The position numbers were made by a program, and so were the translations under genes. Source: Biscogniauxia marginata (Eukaryota > Ascomycota > Sordariomycetes > Xylariales > Xylariaceae). Taken from it: a stretch of 64,000 nucleotides of DNA. This document shows, piece by piece, positions 23,901 through 37,619 of the stretch. Each line of letters starts with the position of its first letter. Within the stretch, counting starts at the first letter, position 1. The notes under the pieces are model-generated. The model did not search any database and was not told where the DNA came from. It worked only from the letters and a program-made list of their open reading frames with translations. The DNA lies in the NCBI GenBank assembly GCA_022695795.1, contig MU404094.1, positions 1 through 64,000 on the forward strand. The letters run 5' to 3'.

Positions 23901-26685
23901 GTCCCTGATGGAGACAAGATCGCATGCAGCATCCAGGCCAGGGACTAGGCGTCCTTGTCCCCTGCTGCAACGGTCCACCCATCTGGTCGGATGCGGGAAG
24001 GACGACGAGGATATGCGTGTAGATGGGTAGGGTGTCGCGCCGTTTCGTAGAGTAGCATTGTTCTGGAAGGTGAAATGGAAGGAAATGGGTTTAATTCATG
24101 CCCTGCAACTCGCAAGGGGTGAGATATGCACTGCCTGCATGCGAATTTCATTCCGCATATTTCGTTTCCCCTTCGGGCTTTTTGCCTCCCAAGTTGCTAG
24201 AACTAGAACAGACGGGCGAGTGGATAGGAGAAGGGGGGGTTAGCTTGTTTATTTTTAGATCGTTTAAAGAAAATCGAATCGTGGAATTCAGATCGTGAAG
24301 ATGAAGGAGGAGAAACTAGGATGATATCATGATTAGAAAGGGGGAAAAGGACAGGCTACATACATGTACTGGATAGGTAGGCTAGATACACCTGTAAGTG
24401 CATAGAAAGCTACTGACATGCAAAAGACGGAGTAATTAGGTTAGCCAGTACTAGGTCGCGTATGCACTTACATACTCGAGTATCTTTAAGCTTCCATTGG
24501 TGCATATGCAATAATCGGGATTTCCGCTGTAGCTTCCACTTCCGCTCCAGCAAGTTCGACTCCGTGTTGTCTTCTTTTCCGTCTTCTTTTCTATAATTAT
24601 AACAATTTTCCGATGCAGCTTTCTAGAAGTTCTACGCTTATTTCTCTGCCGCACTCGTGCTTCTAACTTTTCTTTCCTTTCCTCTCTTTCTTTCAACTAC
24701 CTGTTTGCCTGGCCAATCTCGTAATCGTCCGACGTCAGCGTTGCTGTCCACCCAAATCGGGTGCAAGACCGTGGCTCATGTGTCTGGACCCCTGGCCACC
24801 TCTAGAAACTCTTCCACATCTTCTGGAAGTCAAACAGCTGTTCAATCTGCCCATGGCCCGGCAGCATAATTGATGTTTTAATTGCCTGGGTGCCGTGAGA
24901 CGCGTTTTGTTCATGCGAAACGTCTTTCAGCTACCGCACCCGCTACTTTTGCCCACCGTCCATTGGACTCCCACCTCAGTTGCATTGAATCGCGCAATAT
25001 TACGATACTCTAGGGGCAAGGATTGAGCCCTGGCTCCGTCCGCCTGTACCGCACCTCCACCATTCTCGGTTCACAGGCCTTACCTGAGATTAACGACTAC
25101 AAGCTACATGACGACTCTGATCACCGTCAACACCGAGAATGGCCTTTACTGCCAGGTGACATGCGCCCCATCTCCCTCACCGCGATGGATGGCATGGCCG
25201 ATTGTTGTGGTAGATGCTCTCCTAGGTAATCTCAGGTGGTCACGTTGTGTTGCAATTTCGCTCCTTTGTTACCTACCCCCTTTTTTGCTTCATATCGTGT
25301 CGTTTCTTCGCACTGCCTGTAACCCCATACTGGTCTGGGTCGAGACTTGCGCTTACACCAAAGTCAGGTTGCTATCTACGCGAAAGGTTGGAAAGTCTTC
25401 GCCGCCATGCACTCAAAAAACCTGAGAGATCCATTTAGTGGCTTTAGTGCCTGTTGTCCCTGGTCCTCTCGGCAATCTACCCAGCTTTTGTCCTGTGGCT
25501 AGTTACAACCTTGCCGTTCGCACGCGCCCTATGGCGTGTCGGCATCGAAGCTCTCTAGTCCTTATTATAGCCCACCCCAGTTTCAATATATCCCTCCAAG
25601 CGGAGGGGGCAAGAGAGTCACCCAATTCCTTCCCAATTGCTTGCTCCCCCCCTCCCCCCATCTGCCTTCCGCCAGTTGAGAGTGGGTGCGCCATCATAGG
25701 CAGACCCCATTGACCGGCATTCTGTCCCTCCAGGGATTGCCTTGCCATGGCTAGCTTGGTGAGAAGGTAAGCAGGGACTTCGTTATTGTGAGCCTGCGTG
25801 TGGACCACCTCTATATTCGTCGGTCATGCTCTCTATGGGCACTGTCCGACCGCATGGTAGGGCTCGTTTCAGCTTTTATTTCTCCATTCGGCTGTCCTGT
25901 TTTGCATCCTTCTATACGTTTTCCAGACCTTATATTTCAAAACTAGGTACTCAAACTCCCCGAGTCTTGTTTAGGGAATAGCTCTGCCCGGGGTCTCTAG
26001 AAATCTACGTATCTCCTTGTACCTTGAAACCCTGTCGACCAGTTAAAATATTGGTTCCGTTGTGGCTGTCGTCGGTCGCCCCAGTTGCATCATAACCTCC
26101 GGCTGGGGTCTCGTCTCGTTTCTATATCCGGCCAGCAGGCCATAGTATAGCATAAGATCCCCAAATTATGCTACCGTCATCGCCGGCCAAGGTAACCGAA
26201 TCTCCACACCCGTTCAGGAACGATACTTGTCTCGTACATGGCGAATCCGGTCAAGTGCTTTAACTTCTGGATGAAAAGAGTGTAGTACAGGTACTTACCC
26301 TTCGCACCCAACCTCGTCCCCTACCTGGGGAGCCACGAACAACATCAGACGATATAATGCGGCCCTTGCCCACACTTGCTTGCTCTCTCATCTGACGTTT
26401 TGTCAACATATAATAGATCGGTTAAGGAAACCAAGAATAGGGCAGATCTCCATATTCGACAAGCTTGGGTGGCAATGAACTGTTAAAAGAAGTCTTGCGC
26501 CAGTTGCACCGAATTTGATTTTTAATTCTTTTTGACTTATAGGAGCTCGCCGACAACACGAAACCATCACCAATTCTACAGCTTCCCGTAACTAGAAAGC
26601 CTTGCTAACGACTCAATATCGCACCAACACATGCGCTCGGCTGGTAGGCGCGTGATTTTTCGACCTACTAATATCTCGAGCATAA
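20971..26685. other. Gene-poor region between PRP8 and the Myb gene
   Basis: About 5.7 kb with no frame showing family resemblance; all frames are short and mostly shadow each other. It contains a TTGG-type tandem tract at about 21579-21620 and several TAGGTA-type motifs. The right third (about 24500-26600, pyrimidine-rich plus strand) could be a long leader and promoter for the Myb-domain gene, since fungal regulator genes often have long upstream leaders; that is inference. Confidence 0.4.
21579..21620. repeat. TTGG/CTGG tandem tract
   Basis: A run of four-base units, TTGG then alternating GGCT-type variants, ends in GGCTGGCC. It lies about 600 bases after PRP8 with no gene over it. A simple sequence repeat. 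Confidence 0.8.
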
Positions 26686-26985
26686 ACAGGCAGGACGGGC
26701 AGCCTTATCGAAACACGCGACATACGCCCTCCGGCCTCACCACCCTTACCTGCGCAGCAGAAGCCCCGAGGGGCTCCAGTCCATCAAATTATTTCTATCC
26801 AGAGGCCGGCGGCCGTCCAGAGCGGTTCGCTCTGGCGGGACCCATGTTTCGAAGGCACACTGGCGGGCAACTATCGAGTAGGACCGGACTATCATGTCGA
26901 TTACTCCCCACAAGAGTCGCATCCGGGCGAGCAGAGCCAGACGCCACACGCATACGACACACATTCCCATCATCGTGGAAATCCA

Positions 26986-27939
26986 ATGCAGCAGCATACG
27001 GGACACGGGAGCTTACATGAACAATCTCAGTCGCACTCACACTCACACCACACAATGTCGCAGCATCATCCCTCCCACCATCATCCCCATCACCAGATCC
27101 TAATGGATCCTGGCCACCTCGGCGGCCACCCAGCTGCTCGACATATGGGCCACCAACCTTCGCACTATGGCCCAGGACCATCACCGCATGCTGTCGTTGG
27201 CCCGCCGCTATATCCGGCGATGACACCTACCCAACCTCACAGCGCTGGATCAAAACGTGGTCGTCCGGACGATCTCGATCTTTCCGTTCCTGGCATACCT
27301 GATCTCGAGCAAAGCGACCTTGATTCCATGCAGCAGTCGTCTATGGGAGCAGCCTACGCACAAGCTGCCGGAAGTGCTCCGACACATCATCACCATCGTC
27401 TCCCAGACCAGGGGCCTCCCTCCAAAATGATGAGGCGGGAAGGGGATGGAAGCATAGGTGGAGGCGGTGGAGGCGCGCCGAGTGTTGTGGGCCAAGCTGG
27501 GATGCCAGCACCGGCGCCGAGGCCAAGAGGGCCAAAGCTCAAGTTCACGCCGGAGGACGACGCGTTATTAATCGATTTAAAGGAAAACAAGAGTTTAACT
27601 TGGAAGCAAATAGCCGATTTCTTTCCCGGAAGGTCGTCAGGTACTCTTCAGGTTCGCTATTGTACAAAACTAAAAGCGAAGACTACACAGTGGACAGATG
27701 AGACGGTAGGTCTATCTAAGCCAGCCTACAAGGTTTGGAGCCTCGGACCCAAACGTAGTGCTAACAGTGGAATTTATTAGGACCAAAAACTTCGCACAGC
27801 GCTTCAAGATTACGAGAACGAGAAATGGCGTTTCGTATCGAACAAAGTAGGACCAGGCTTTACTCCACAGGCCTGTCGAGAGAGGGCTGCGCAGCTTCTC
27901 GGTGGAGAAGTTGAAGAGGTTGGAGAAGAAAACTTATAG
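26986..27939 (+). CDS. Two-repeat Myb/SANT DNA-binding protein
   Basis: Exons 26986-27705 and 27781-27939 join in phase over a 75-base intron (gtaggt...ttag), giving 292 residues from this ATG. The first half is His-, Gln- and Gly-rich low complexity. A first Myb/SANT repeat lies at about 186-231 (KFTPEDDALLIDLKE, WKQIADFFPGRSSG, QVRYCTKL). A second at about 236-282 is split by the intron (TQWTDE then DQKLRTALQDYE, KWRFVSNKVG, QACRERAAQL). This predicts a nuclear DNA-binding regulator; targets are unknown. The start is doubtful: the same frame stays open upstream to about 26686 and reads like protein (NYRVGPDYHVDYSPQ) but has no ATG, so a first exon is probably missing from this model. Confidence 0.75.
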
Positions 27940-30900
27940 CAATCAAGGTCTCCGCCAGGAGTTTCGGCTCCTGGGTCTGGGGACACCATCTATCCACAAC
28001 AGCTCCAAGGATGAGCTATCAAAGATCACAAAATCATCACTTCTAGGCGATGATTTGGGAGGAAGGACATGGAGTCCGAGAACCCCGGTTGAGTGTGGCT
28101 CCAGCCTTCATTAAAAAATCGAATATTACAAATAAACACGCCGATTCCGACCTCTATCGATCGCCCTACAGACATCTGAGTCTGTGAGGGCTCTTACACA
28201 TGCACGATATCCCATTAAACTACGTCGATCCGCAACGAAGCAAGGCGTTTGGCGTTTTGAGCCTTACGCTTGAGCACATACTTCCGATCCCCTTGTACAA
28301 CAGCAGTAATGGATAGGGGTTGGGCGTGTTGCTCTCTGTTCTGCAGAACGGTTGTTAATACTAGAGATACCAGAGAACCACGACGGTCATGCTTTCTTTG
28401 TTCAGTTCTACTTTCTTGACGACAAAACTTAGACATTTACGTGGAGCGGGCTTGAGATTTTCTTTTTTTCTTCTCTTTTATATCACGATGTTACTTCACG
28501 TTGTTTCATATCAATACATTATACGTCTGAGACGACGGAAGACTTCACTCCTCTTTTCTTTTTCGCACACGCTTCTGTCCAATTCTCTTTTTTCGGTGAC
28601 AGGTAGAGGGCAGTGGCCTCGTGGGGCACAAGATAAGATGGACAGGGTCGAGGAATAGCATCCCGGAACGCGGGGGAGAACCCGGGCTTTTTTTAATGGT
28701 ATGACTACGGTCTTGGCGGTGGTTACGGGTAGATTGGGTAAAGAGATATCTGGTTATTCCTATTTTGTTCATGTTTGAGAGCGAGCGATGGAAAGATACC
28801 CCCCGGCGAGTACCTAATTCTTTTTATTACCACTATTTACTACTATCTTTCTGGCGGGCAACGAAGAAGACGACGGAAGGAAACATAATGACACACATAC
28901 ACACAAACAAAAGGAGAAGGAAAGGGGGCAAAGGCTTTGCACCAGTTTCAGGCAAAATAGGCGTCCAGGGTTGCGCGTGTGGAGATAGGGTAAGGAAAGA
29001 GAGGAAAGGCGGGCAAGGCAAAGAAACAACGCTTCCCCCTCCCCAGAGATAGCCCCGTGGCCGACTTTCACGAGAAAGGAAACAAAACGGGCAAGAAAAA
29101 CGGGAGAAAGCGTCTGTCCAAAAACAGCAGAAGCTTTCTCGCGTGACCCTTCTAATCGCCGTTATTTACCTAAGTTAGTTACCTAATAATCGCCAGCCAC
29201 TTCATAGTCCAACCTTCTACCTACTCTCTCGCCCTCGATATCGCCGTTGCTGACCCAGATAGCTTAACAAGTAACTAACCTAGCTAAGAAACGGATGCTA
29301 TGGTCCTCTTTTACCTTTCTCTTCTTTTCGGGTCTTCCCTGTCCTATTCGACTCGGCCAATTATTCCCTTAGCCTTGTGGAAATCTCCATAACCCAAGTC
29401 AAGCGCAAGATCAAGCATTTCAGTTGTTTTGGGCATTGGCGAGGTAAATACCGCGTCGTGTTACAGCGAGTGGTCCGCCCCCCCTTGTAGACAGGGGGGG
29501 AGAGAAAAGAGACATTGGTCACCTACCTTACCTTACCTACCTAGAAACTCATGCGCAGGCAGGTGTGCGTGTGTGCGTGTTAATACCGATAAGATTTCTC
29601 AACAACTAAGTTTACTAATAAATGATCCCGAGAGAGGTGTGTGTGTGTGTCCACACTTCTGCTGCTTGTGTGGGTTTATCGGTTGCCTTGGCTATAGCTT
29701 ACCCTATAATACCAGCCACTTATTTGTAGCTCTGTCTCTCTTTCTCTCTCTCGTGGCCCGGCCCCCCCTGTCCGTATGAGAAAAAGAGTGCGGGACCCCT
29801 GGATTCTGGGGATCCGGTGTTTTGAAACACTGCGAGCTCTGGTTCTCTACCCACACGCAAAACGATATCATCCGAACGCCTTGCGTAAAGGGGGATAAGC
29901 AGGACGTCGAGTAAAGTGCATACAGACGAGGCGGACAGATTAGTGAGGCGGGCTCTTGGCCCCGTGTTTTAGAATCAGGGAAATCGGGTTGTGGCGGCGA
30001 ACGAGGCCGCCAGACCTTTGGCTGTGAAACGGCGACACAAAAACGTGGAGGCAAAGACGGACAAGCAGGTGAAAGAGAAAGAATTATGGGGATACACGAG
30101 CAAGGTCGGTCTGTAGGTCTCTGATCTGGACTCGATCTACCTCTGCCGCATAGCTTTGTAGATAGGCCACGCTGGTTCTTGTTTTGGGCCTCCCAACCTT
30201 CTTTCGTCGAGGGCGAAGGCGAGTTGCGGGTGCGCTGTCATTGTCACACGTATAACATTCGGTGATATACCTCCAATTCCCCCCAATCCCAGCATCCGTG
30301 CCCCTGGCTCACGATGCAATGGCCCGTCTGCACTTGCGGCACGGGAAATACTTACAGCTACTGTAATAGTAAAGATTCCAAGCTCCTTAGTTAGGTCGGT
30401 AGGCCTAGTTAGTTCACTGAAGGTATGTTTTCCGGATGCTTTCAACCTACTCAACTACCCGTTTGAGAACTCCCCCCCCCCCAAGTGGGATATTATAGAG
30501 TATGCAGTAGTCTTAGCATCTTTATTACGTTCCAAGCGCGGAAGCGTCACTCGCTACCAAGATAGCCCATAGGTCCGCAGGCGGGTTCGAGGTTCCTCTC
30601 CATCCAATTCGCGCGTGTAATCGGTAACGTTCCTTGATAATGGGTACTAGCCGAGGAGCTCCTGCTGGGCCCCTCACTTGCTAGGTTGGTCAAGAAGCAA
30701 GAGGTCTTGCGGTGAAAGATGCGTAGACTAGCGCAGTGTGATGAGCTATGTACCTAGGTGAGGGACGCTTTGCCGGGGACGACCTCCCAACGCCCCCCCC
30801 GTCTTACCTTGTTAGGATGGACGTATGGCAACATCCGAGCCGTAGCTACCAAACCGCTACACACCATTTTTTGGCTGCTCGGGCATCCAGTATTTTACAA

Positions 30901-33900
30901 GACCAAGCGGCTTACCAGAGACCACGTTCCCCACTGGGGGTGGTAGTGCTCGGCCTGCCAGTCCCAGTTGACGACAACAGGGGTTGATCGCGATTTCAGA
31001 TGTCGCTCATGATAAAGCTGCCACCTACCTCGGAAAATGGGAGAGCGGCATAACCCTCGGGATTGCGTGCGTGATTCGAAGGTCAACGGGGGTAATGTGC
31101 TGGGCTAGGTAATTCCAAGCGTTGTCGGTGGGAGTCACGGGAGACAGAGTCGCAGCCTTTGTTATAACAGAAATAAAACATTCGACGTAGGTTAGACCAC
31201 TCGGTCGGTGGGTTATCCTCCATCGCTTGGTGCTTCGCTAAGTAGAGCAGGGTCACGATGCAACATGGAGATGCACAGGGTTCTGAATCCCGGCCTCTGT
31301 GTTGCAAGATCTCCATAACCCGCCCTGAAAACCCTGGCGGGTTGCTGGTAGGGTACTACCCCGTCAAGGTACAGGCTAGATGGACGAGAGATTTTACCCA
31401 TAGCTCGTCGGCCGTGACCTATCCCACCGCAGGCTGCTTATGCTGTGAATGCTGACGTGGTGTTGCATGACAGGCGCTCTATAGCGGCTGAATCTTGCAC
31501 GCTGACGTTGGATCTACACTACCTCTCCCCGTCTGTGCAATCCAGCAGCATGGAACTGGCTGGCCGTCACGACGTAATCGAGTTTCAACTGCCGCCGGCC
31601 CTTGCGGTGAGGGTGAGGGGTCGTGAGATGGGCCCCCCTGGCCTGAGGCAGCTTTAGGAAAATTTAAATCGCACGTTAGGGGAATTTCTTCTGCACGAAA
31701 CCAGGCTGCCGAAGCAAGGCCTTCTGCGGGAGAGACAGATGGACATGGATGGCAAGGTCCAGCCTGCCAGCCGACCAGCCAGGTTCCTGCGGGTCACGAC
31801 CGTGAAATATGCAGCATGCACGCATCATCACCAGGTTCTCGCAGTATCTGTTGGCCTGTGCTGCGAGTTGGAGAACGCTGGCCTGCCTGTGTGGCCATCG
31901 GCATCGTGCTTTGTACATGAGATGGCGCCGGCCTGGTCCAATATGACAACAGTCCGACAGGGACTCGGTGCACGACAGCTCCCGATCGATCCGGATCTCC
32001 CGCATTGAACCGCGGACAATACCTACAACAAGCCTGGGGCTGCCGCGACGCCCAGCAATTCTACGTGAGAGCCGAACTTGAGGTTTGAAATGTTGAATGA
32101 TATTCTCGTGATCGGCGGAGCGTGGAGGTCCCGTCCTCTGCATGCGTAGGTGCTAGTGAATGAATGCCTTGTTTTTCTACAAGATACGGCAGGCCATGCA
32201 ATCCTTAAGCGAATGGCGATCCCGTTCCTTAGCCCTCATGGTCCTTAGAAGCTCTAAGCCAATGGCAAGGTCCAAGATCGATCGCATTGGCCTCGGGAGA
32301 GCTCGATACGAATTAATGTCTCCACGGACAGCAGGCTGAACCAGCGATCCTACTCATTATTAATCTCTGCAAGCACCCAAGCGACGTTGAGGCTCAAAGC
32401 AGAACCTCATCCGATGTGAGTTCTGCTTGGCTAGCTGGGAATTTGCAGTCGAGCCAGGGGGAGCTGGACGGCTTTCGCTGCTTGTCATCTGCGCTAGTGC
32501 CATCGCCTGAACATCACCAACATCGCCAACTCGGCGAGGCTCGGTTGTATTCCTTCCCTCTCAATGCTTGACGTCTGATCATCAAATATTTTGGCACATG
32601 GACCGTTAGAGGAACAAACCGCTTTGCCCGTCTCCCGTAACCAATTCGGCCGAATGTATGGATCTCAAGTCGAAAGCTCTTGTTTTGGTTACTTGCTGCG
32701 CCCGCCCACCTCTCAAGCTGTTCTAGCCAATCGGAAATTTTCATCAACCAGAGAGTATCACTATCGTTCAAATCCAAGATGCCACGGGCAGACGGGGTTG
32801 TCGCTCTCTTGCTAGATTCTTTGAACATCTACCGACCTTTTGTTTTTTGTTTAATTGCGACAGCCATAGCAGTCTGCCACCGAGCAATGGCGAGGTAACG
32901 CCAGCCTTCGATCAAGCATCGCTGCCGAGATTATACAATAAAGATTTGTCAGTGAGTTATACCCAGTCCTTAGTATGCTTGATGTGTTGTTATAACTTTT
33001 GGCTCGGCCTACGTCTAGAGATGATAATAATAAAAAGATTTGCATATAATCTCCTGGCGGGACGGCTCGGGCTCAGGGCTTACTTGAGTAATGACGCGAT
33101 GCTGTCGTGCCGTCGGCTGTCACGGTACCTTGGGGCTAATACTACCTAGAACCCTTTTCAAAATCCCACGAGAAAATTTGACATCCAGCAGGGGTAGTGT
33201 CAGTAGATTTCACATTGGGAATTCGATCAGAAGCTATATCTGTGGCCCCAGAGCACTCTAGAGATCGTCGATGACTAGCAGGCGCGGGTGTAGGCAGGTA
33301 GCCAAGCAAGACGACAGTAACTGGGGCGTTGGCTATCCAATCAAGGCTATCTGCCAACTACTACTCATTTACTTGTTGGGAAGTTAGGCACTAAATCCAG
33401 TCGCTGTCGAGCCGTGAAAAAGTCTAGACTGAGCTCGATCCTTGTGAGCTCATGACTAGTGACGACAAGGGAGTTCGGGATCGAGGACTGTCGAACCAAG
33501 TCCGCCAATGCTTACAACGGCGGGTTTATTCGGCCTCTCGAAGTGTCAACAGAGCTCCCATAGCCACTCATCTCCTTGTTTTGTGGGGGTTTAAGTACGG
33601 GTGTTAAGGTAATTTCTTGACCCTGTCGTTGACCCTTCCCTATATCGGGCCGGTGTTAATGGGTGTTGGTGGAATTGCCACCCCTCGCTAGGCGCGCTGC
33701 AGCCGGATCAGCCATACCGGTTGACTTGACAGGCTCACGAACCATGCCCGGATGGTGCGCCTGCAGGTGACGAAGGCATTTTCGACGATTCAGACACTTG
33801 TCAGCTCTGAAGAGTAGGTGCCTCTGCATCTGCAGCAGAGCAAATACGTACTCGTGTTTATGTAGCCTTTTAGCGGTGAGCATGATGTTGTTTCTGATGT

Positions 33901-35543
33901 GGTCTACGAACTGTCAACCAATCGACTGTGCTGTTGGCGTTTAGACTGGGTTGACCTGTGACGCCCCAGCAGGATGAATCCCCTGGCCAAGTCATCTGCA
34001 AAGTAATCCTGATCTCTTGCTCCGGTAGATGCTAGGTGGCCTTTAACAGTGTGAGGTAGAGAGGGGAAGGTTGGCGGAGGCGGCGAGGAAGCTTCCTCTT
34101 CGTTGGTGAAACGAGTTATGTTACTTGATACACCAAACTAGAGCCAACCTTGAGTTTGCTAGCTGAAATGTTTACTCAGCATTCGGCCCCTTACCAAGCA
34201 CATCTATGTGGGACACATGATCGTTTATCGACTATTTCTCGGTAAATGCTCTACTTCGCTATTCTCAGTATATGCATTGTTAGAATGTCTAGAATGTCTG
34301 GAATGTCTTGAGTTTTGATAGAAACGTGGTGGCCCCTAACTTAAGAACAGGGAAATCTATATCCCGTCTTCCCTTATTGCAACCAAAACCATTCATCGCA
34401 TGGTGCCATGCCTCCAGCATAGGAATCCGGGGTACCTTAATGCCTTTGTTAAGTGCAGTTCACCCGCTAATCCCCTCTCCAATTTAGGGGTCCTGGACTA
34501 TCCGTTGCCTTGTGGTTGCTATTTTTTTCGTCTACTATGCTCTAGGTTACTATTATTTAATGGTTGGTATTAAGGGAGCTAGTAATCAAGGGCAATAGAT
34601 TTGAAAGAGGGTAATCAAAACGTGCGAAGTGTTATCAGACATATAATAATATATGTGGTATTACTATCAGTCCATATTCTAACTAAATTAGTCTGTTCAC
34701 AAGGTTTCGCCGTTCAAGGTGTTCTCGTGTTGAGCCCCTATTTCTCGATTTCCCCTAGGAACCCCTTAACATTAAACACTCCATTCTTTGTGACTTTGCG
34801 AACTTATTTTGTGAAGAGCTATTAGATTCCCTTCTTCACGAGAAAGTAATTTCCTCGGGTAACGCGGTAAGATATGCGACCACACCAGTCTATGACGAAG
34901 CTTTTTCTTGACCGGAGAGCCAACCGTGGTTAGCCATACAAAAGACAGGTGCGGACTTCGGATATAGTTTCTGCTTGTTTCTAGGAACCAACCTGTTCTC
35001 GTGATCTGCTGCTCGGACTTCCAATGTTTAAGGAGAGTATAACTAAGCATTTATGAATTAGGGGGTCGGATATTCTAGAAGGCATTATAATTAGATCAAC
35101 TTCTTCGAGACCTCATGTCCAGTTTATTTAAAGCAATTAATGCCCTAATATATAAGGCCAGGTATAAGGCAGACTTACAAATTTCACTGGCTCATCTAGG
35201 TATTGATCAGTGCCCAGAGTTAAGCTAGCACGCATGCATCAACCGCAGGCGTCAACCACCAACATAATGGGCGATTACATGTGCAATTGCAGTTTTCGTG
35301 CTAGATTAAACTAGGTTAATAATCTACCTTGATATATAGACCCTTTACATATAAATGATGCCTATGGGTATAGAAGCCTCTAGGACTGGAAGTTTTGGGA
35401 TCCGAAAATGGAGTTTTCCATGATCTCGATCGAGGATATCGAGATCTCGCTCGATTCCCTGCTCTGCTTCAATGGGGTCTGTTCATCATCCTACCTCCTA
35501 TTGTAAGCCTCTCACAACGAATCTCTGTAGAGTATTGTGCAAT
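27940..35543. other. Long gene-free region
   Basis: About 7.6 kb without a recognisable gene on either strand. Short frames (for example at 28814-29071, 30137-30454 and 31676-32143) have no domain features and overlap one another antisense. Visible simple features are a GT run at about 29636-29650, a C run at about 30468-30482, TACC repeats at about 29520-29545, and three tandem copies of a ten-base AGAATGTCTx unit at about 34282-34309. From about 34200 the composition becomes AT-rich, merging into the pseudogene block. Confidence 0.4.
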
Positions 35544-36859
35544 TCATATTTTTGGGTCCTTATCCCTTTTGCTTGTTGAAGTGAATGTTAGCTGGTAATG
35601 GTCGAGCAAATGTGCAACCAAAACACGAATGATCATATTAGCTAGATACTTTTCCAGGCACTGTCTTGACCAAAGCCGAATCGCCAGTAGTGGTACCGCA
35701 TCTCGGACCTTTTCGGTCCAGAAAGCGAGAAGGCCGATACTCCGTATTGTCAGGCCCTCATAGGGGTTTCGGATATTGAGTGAGTGCGTGTCCACCACGA
35801 AGTTTGTTCCCCCGGGAACCGAAAAACCCTCTGTCACGCGTGTTTCTGGTGCGGCTTGGGGGATCGAAAAAGCGGCTGTAGGCTTGAGACGGGCGGATTC
35901 GAGGACTGCGAATGCTAATAAGGTGTTGGATTTTGAGATATACTCCACCCATTCCTCTTTTCTCACTCCCCTGATCTCTTCTCGAAGCTGAGCCTGAGTG
36001 GTTGGGTTCGCAGCAAGAAATATGGGATTCCAGGAGAGCGCACCGATAGTAACATCTATATTTCCAAAGAGCATTTCATCCCGAGTCTATAGCACATGAT
36101 CGATATGGATAGAACCATTCTGTATGGATTCGTACATCAGCACAGTGGGTATTTTCTCATCCACATGCTTACATGTTTCGTAGGCAGTATCGTTGAATTT
36201 CCTCCAACCCGCTTTGAACATTTTCAAGTCACGGTTGGTGTCTGACGGAAGATGTTTACTCCAGGAAAAACGCGTCAATCCGCCTTGGATTACTTTCCTG
36301 AATAATGACTCCCGTAACGGTATCAATGACATTAGCTCTAACTTCGCGGCAGGCGTCAATTCTCCGTAGAGATAATCAGCCACGATCCAAAAAGCGAGAA
36401 GCCGCAGGTCCTTTGTTGGGTTGAGAAAGCCACCATTAAGTCTGCCATTATTATGTAAGTCGACAAAGTACTCTTCGGTGAGTCTAGTTATGCGAGAGAT
36501 TCGCAGTGTTGCTGACTTGTGTGTAAATGATTCCTCGAGCGAAGCACGAACGTTCCGCCATTCTGTTCCTGTGACAAAGCCCATGCATTTACCCAAGAGC
36601 TCACCCATCAGCCGCCCAGCATCATTGTTGATTGCCTTTGTGTGCATATCGGAGTCCTTAAATACTACCTTAACATCATCTGGCTGGGTGAGAACACTAG
36701 ATATCGTCAGTCGCGAAGGCATAATAGACTTAAATCAATGTACATCTCTGGATTCATGCCATTCCATATCCGATATATTCTACCATGCTTCCTAGACCAA
36801 TCACTACTGTTTTTCTCCCCGTCGAGGAACTTTGCAATATCGTCTTGGCCGTTGGGCCA
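35544..36859 (-). pseudogene. Cytochrome P450, ETP-cluster type (GliC-like), disrupted
   Basis: A nearly complete P450 is read from 36859 down. The 5' piece has NGQDDIAKFLDGEKN and IYRIWNGMNPE, then a still recognisable 47-base intron (36743-36697), then VLTQPDDVKVVFKDSD. Next comes a long open stretch with FVTGTEWRNVR, then the I-helix region DEMLFGNIDVTIGALSW and the ExxR motif ESARLKP. The heme-binding end is broken: RYHYWRFGFG is in one frame and SRQCLEKYLANMIIRVL in another. A TAG at 36089-36087 splits the gene; the expected codon there is CAG. The N-terminal membrane anchor is also lost. The resemblance is to P450s of gliotoxin-like clusters, judged from memory of the family, so the substrate class is only suggested. 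Confidence 0.8.
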
Positions 36860-37388
36860 TTAGTACGGACATGCCGGTATCAACTTGGGCGGTATATCGT
36901 TATATGACTTGATCGGGTATCTAGCTATTAGATATTTCTAGTTCATGTCAGAGAAGCTTCATTTTAGGTACTGAAGTGCTAGATATTGTACGTTGACAAT
37001 CCACGAGAATATAGCATTTCCCTTTTGAAATGCGAATCGTGTGCGACAGATGTAGAAGCTTAGGACGGCTATCAACAGTATAGCAAAGACCTTGAATGAC
37101 AACTGGTTCATCCTAGAGATTTTCTAATAGAATAATGCTCTGTCCCGCTTTCGTGTTTGTTTCAATATAAAAGAATCCGATTGTATTTCTTTAAGGGGTT
37201 AGACATAAAATTTACTCAGGCTCCTCTGTCGGCTATATTCAGCGCATCCCAAACATGGACCAGCTAGTCTGATTCTTAAAATGTGTCCCCATGGTGTATT
37301 CTTAGATCCACAGGCACCTTCCTCTACTAAGCCATAAGAGAGTGTTGAAGTACGCTGCCTGGTATTCTATGAGTAAAACAAGAAGGGG
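36860..37388. other. AT-rich gap between P450 and methyltransferase relics
   Basis: No coding frame was recognised. It is where the remainder of the methyltransferase gene would be expected, but no continuation of its fold was found in any minus-strand frame. Confidence 0.4.
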
Positions 37389-37619
37389 TTAGATCATACC
37401 GGTAGCATCGATGTGGATTTTAGGGGGGTTCTTGCTCATGAAGGTCTCGGTAACAGCACCTGAGCCACATGCATTATCGTGGATGATGTCGCCCTCCTGG
37501 AAAGGGGGCACCAGGCTCAAGAAGTAGTTGATGGCCGTTTCGCTAACATCGCCCTGAAGCTCGGCTAGGTGCTCCGCCTGGTAGTTGGTGATCTGCTTGG
37601 GCCTGAAAGACATCGTCAT
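37389..37619 (-). pseudogene. SAM-dependent methyltransferase, first exon only
   Basis: An open exon starts TMSFRPKQITNYQAEHLAE and contains FLSLVPPFQEGDIIHDNACG, the SAM-binding motif I region (DNACGSGAVTETF), ending HIDATG at a normal donor sequence gtatga. This is the N-terminal third of a fungal class I methyltransferase of the kind found in gliotoxin-like clusters (GliN-like, from memory). Nothing resembling the remaining two thirds follows in the next 500 bases, so the gene is truncated. It lies beside the P450 and epoxide hydrolase relics. Confidence 0.65.
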
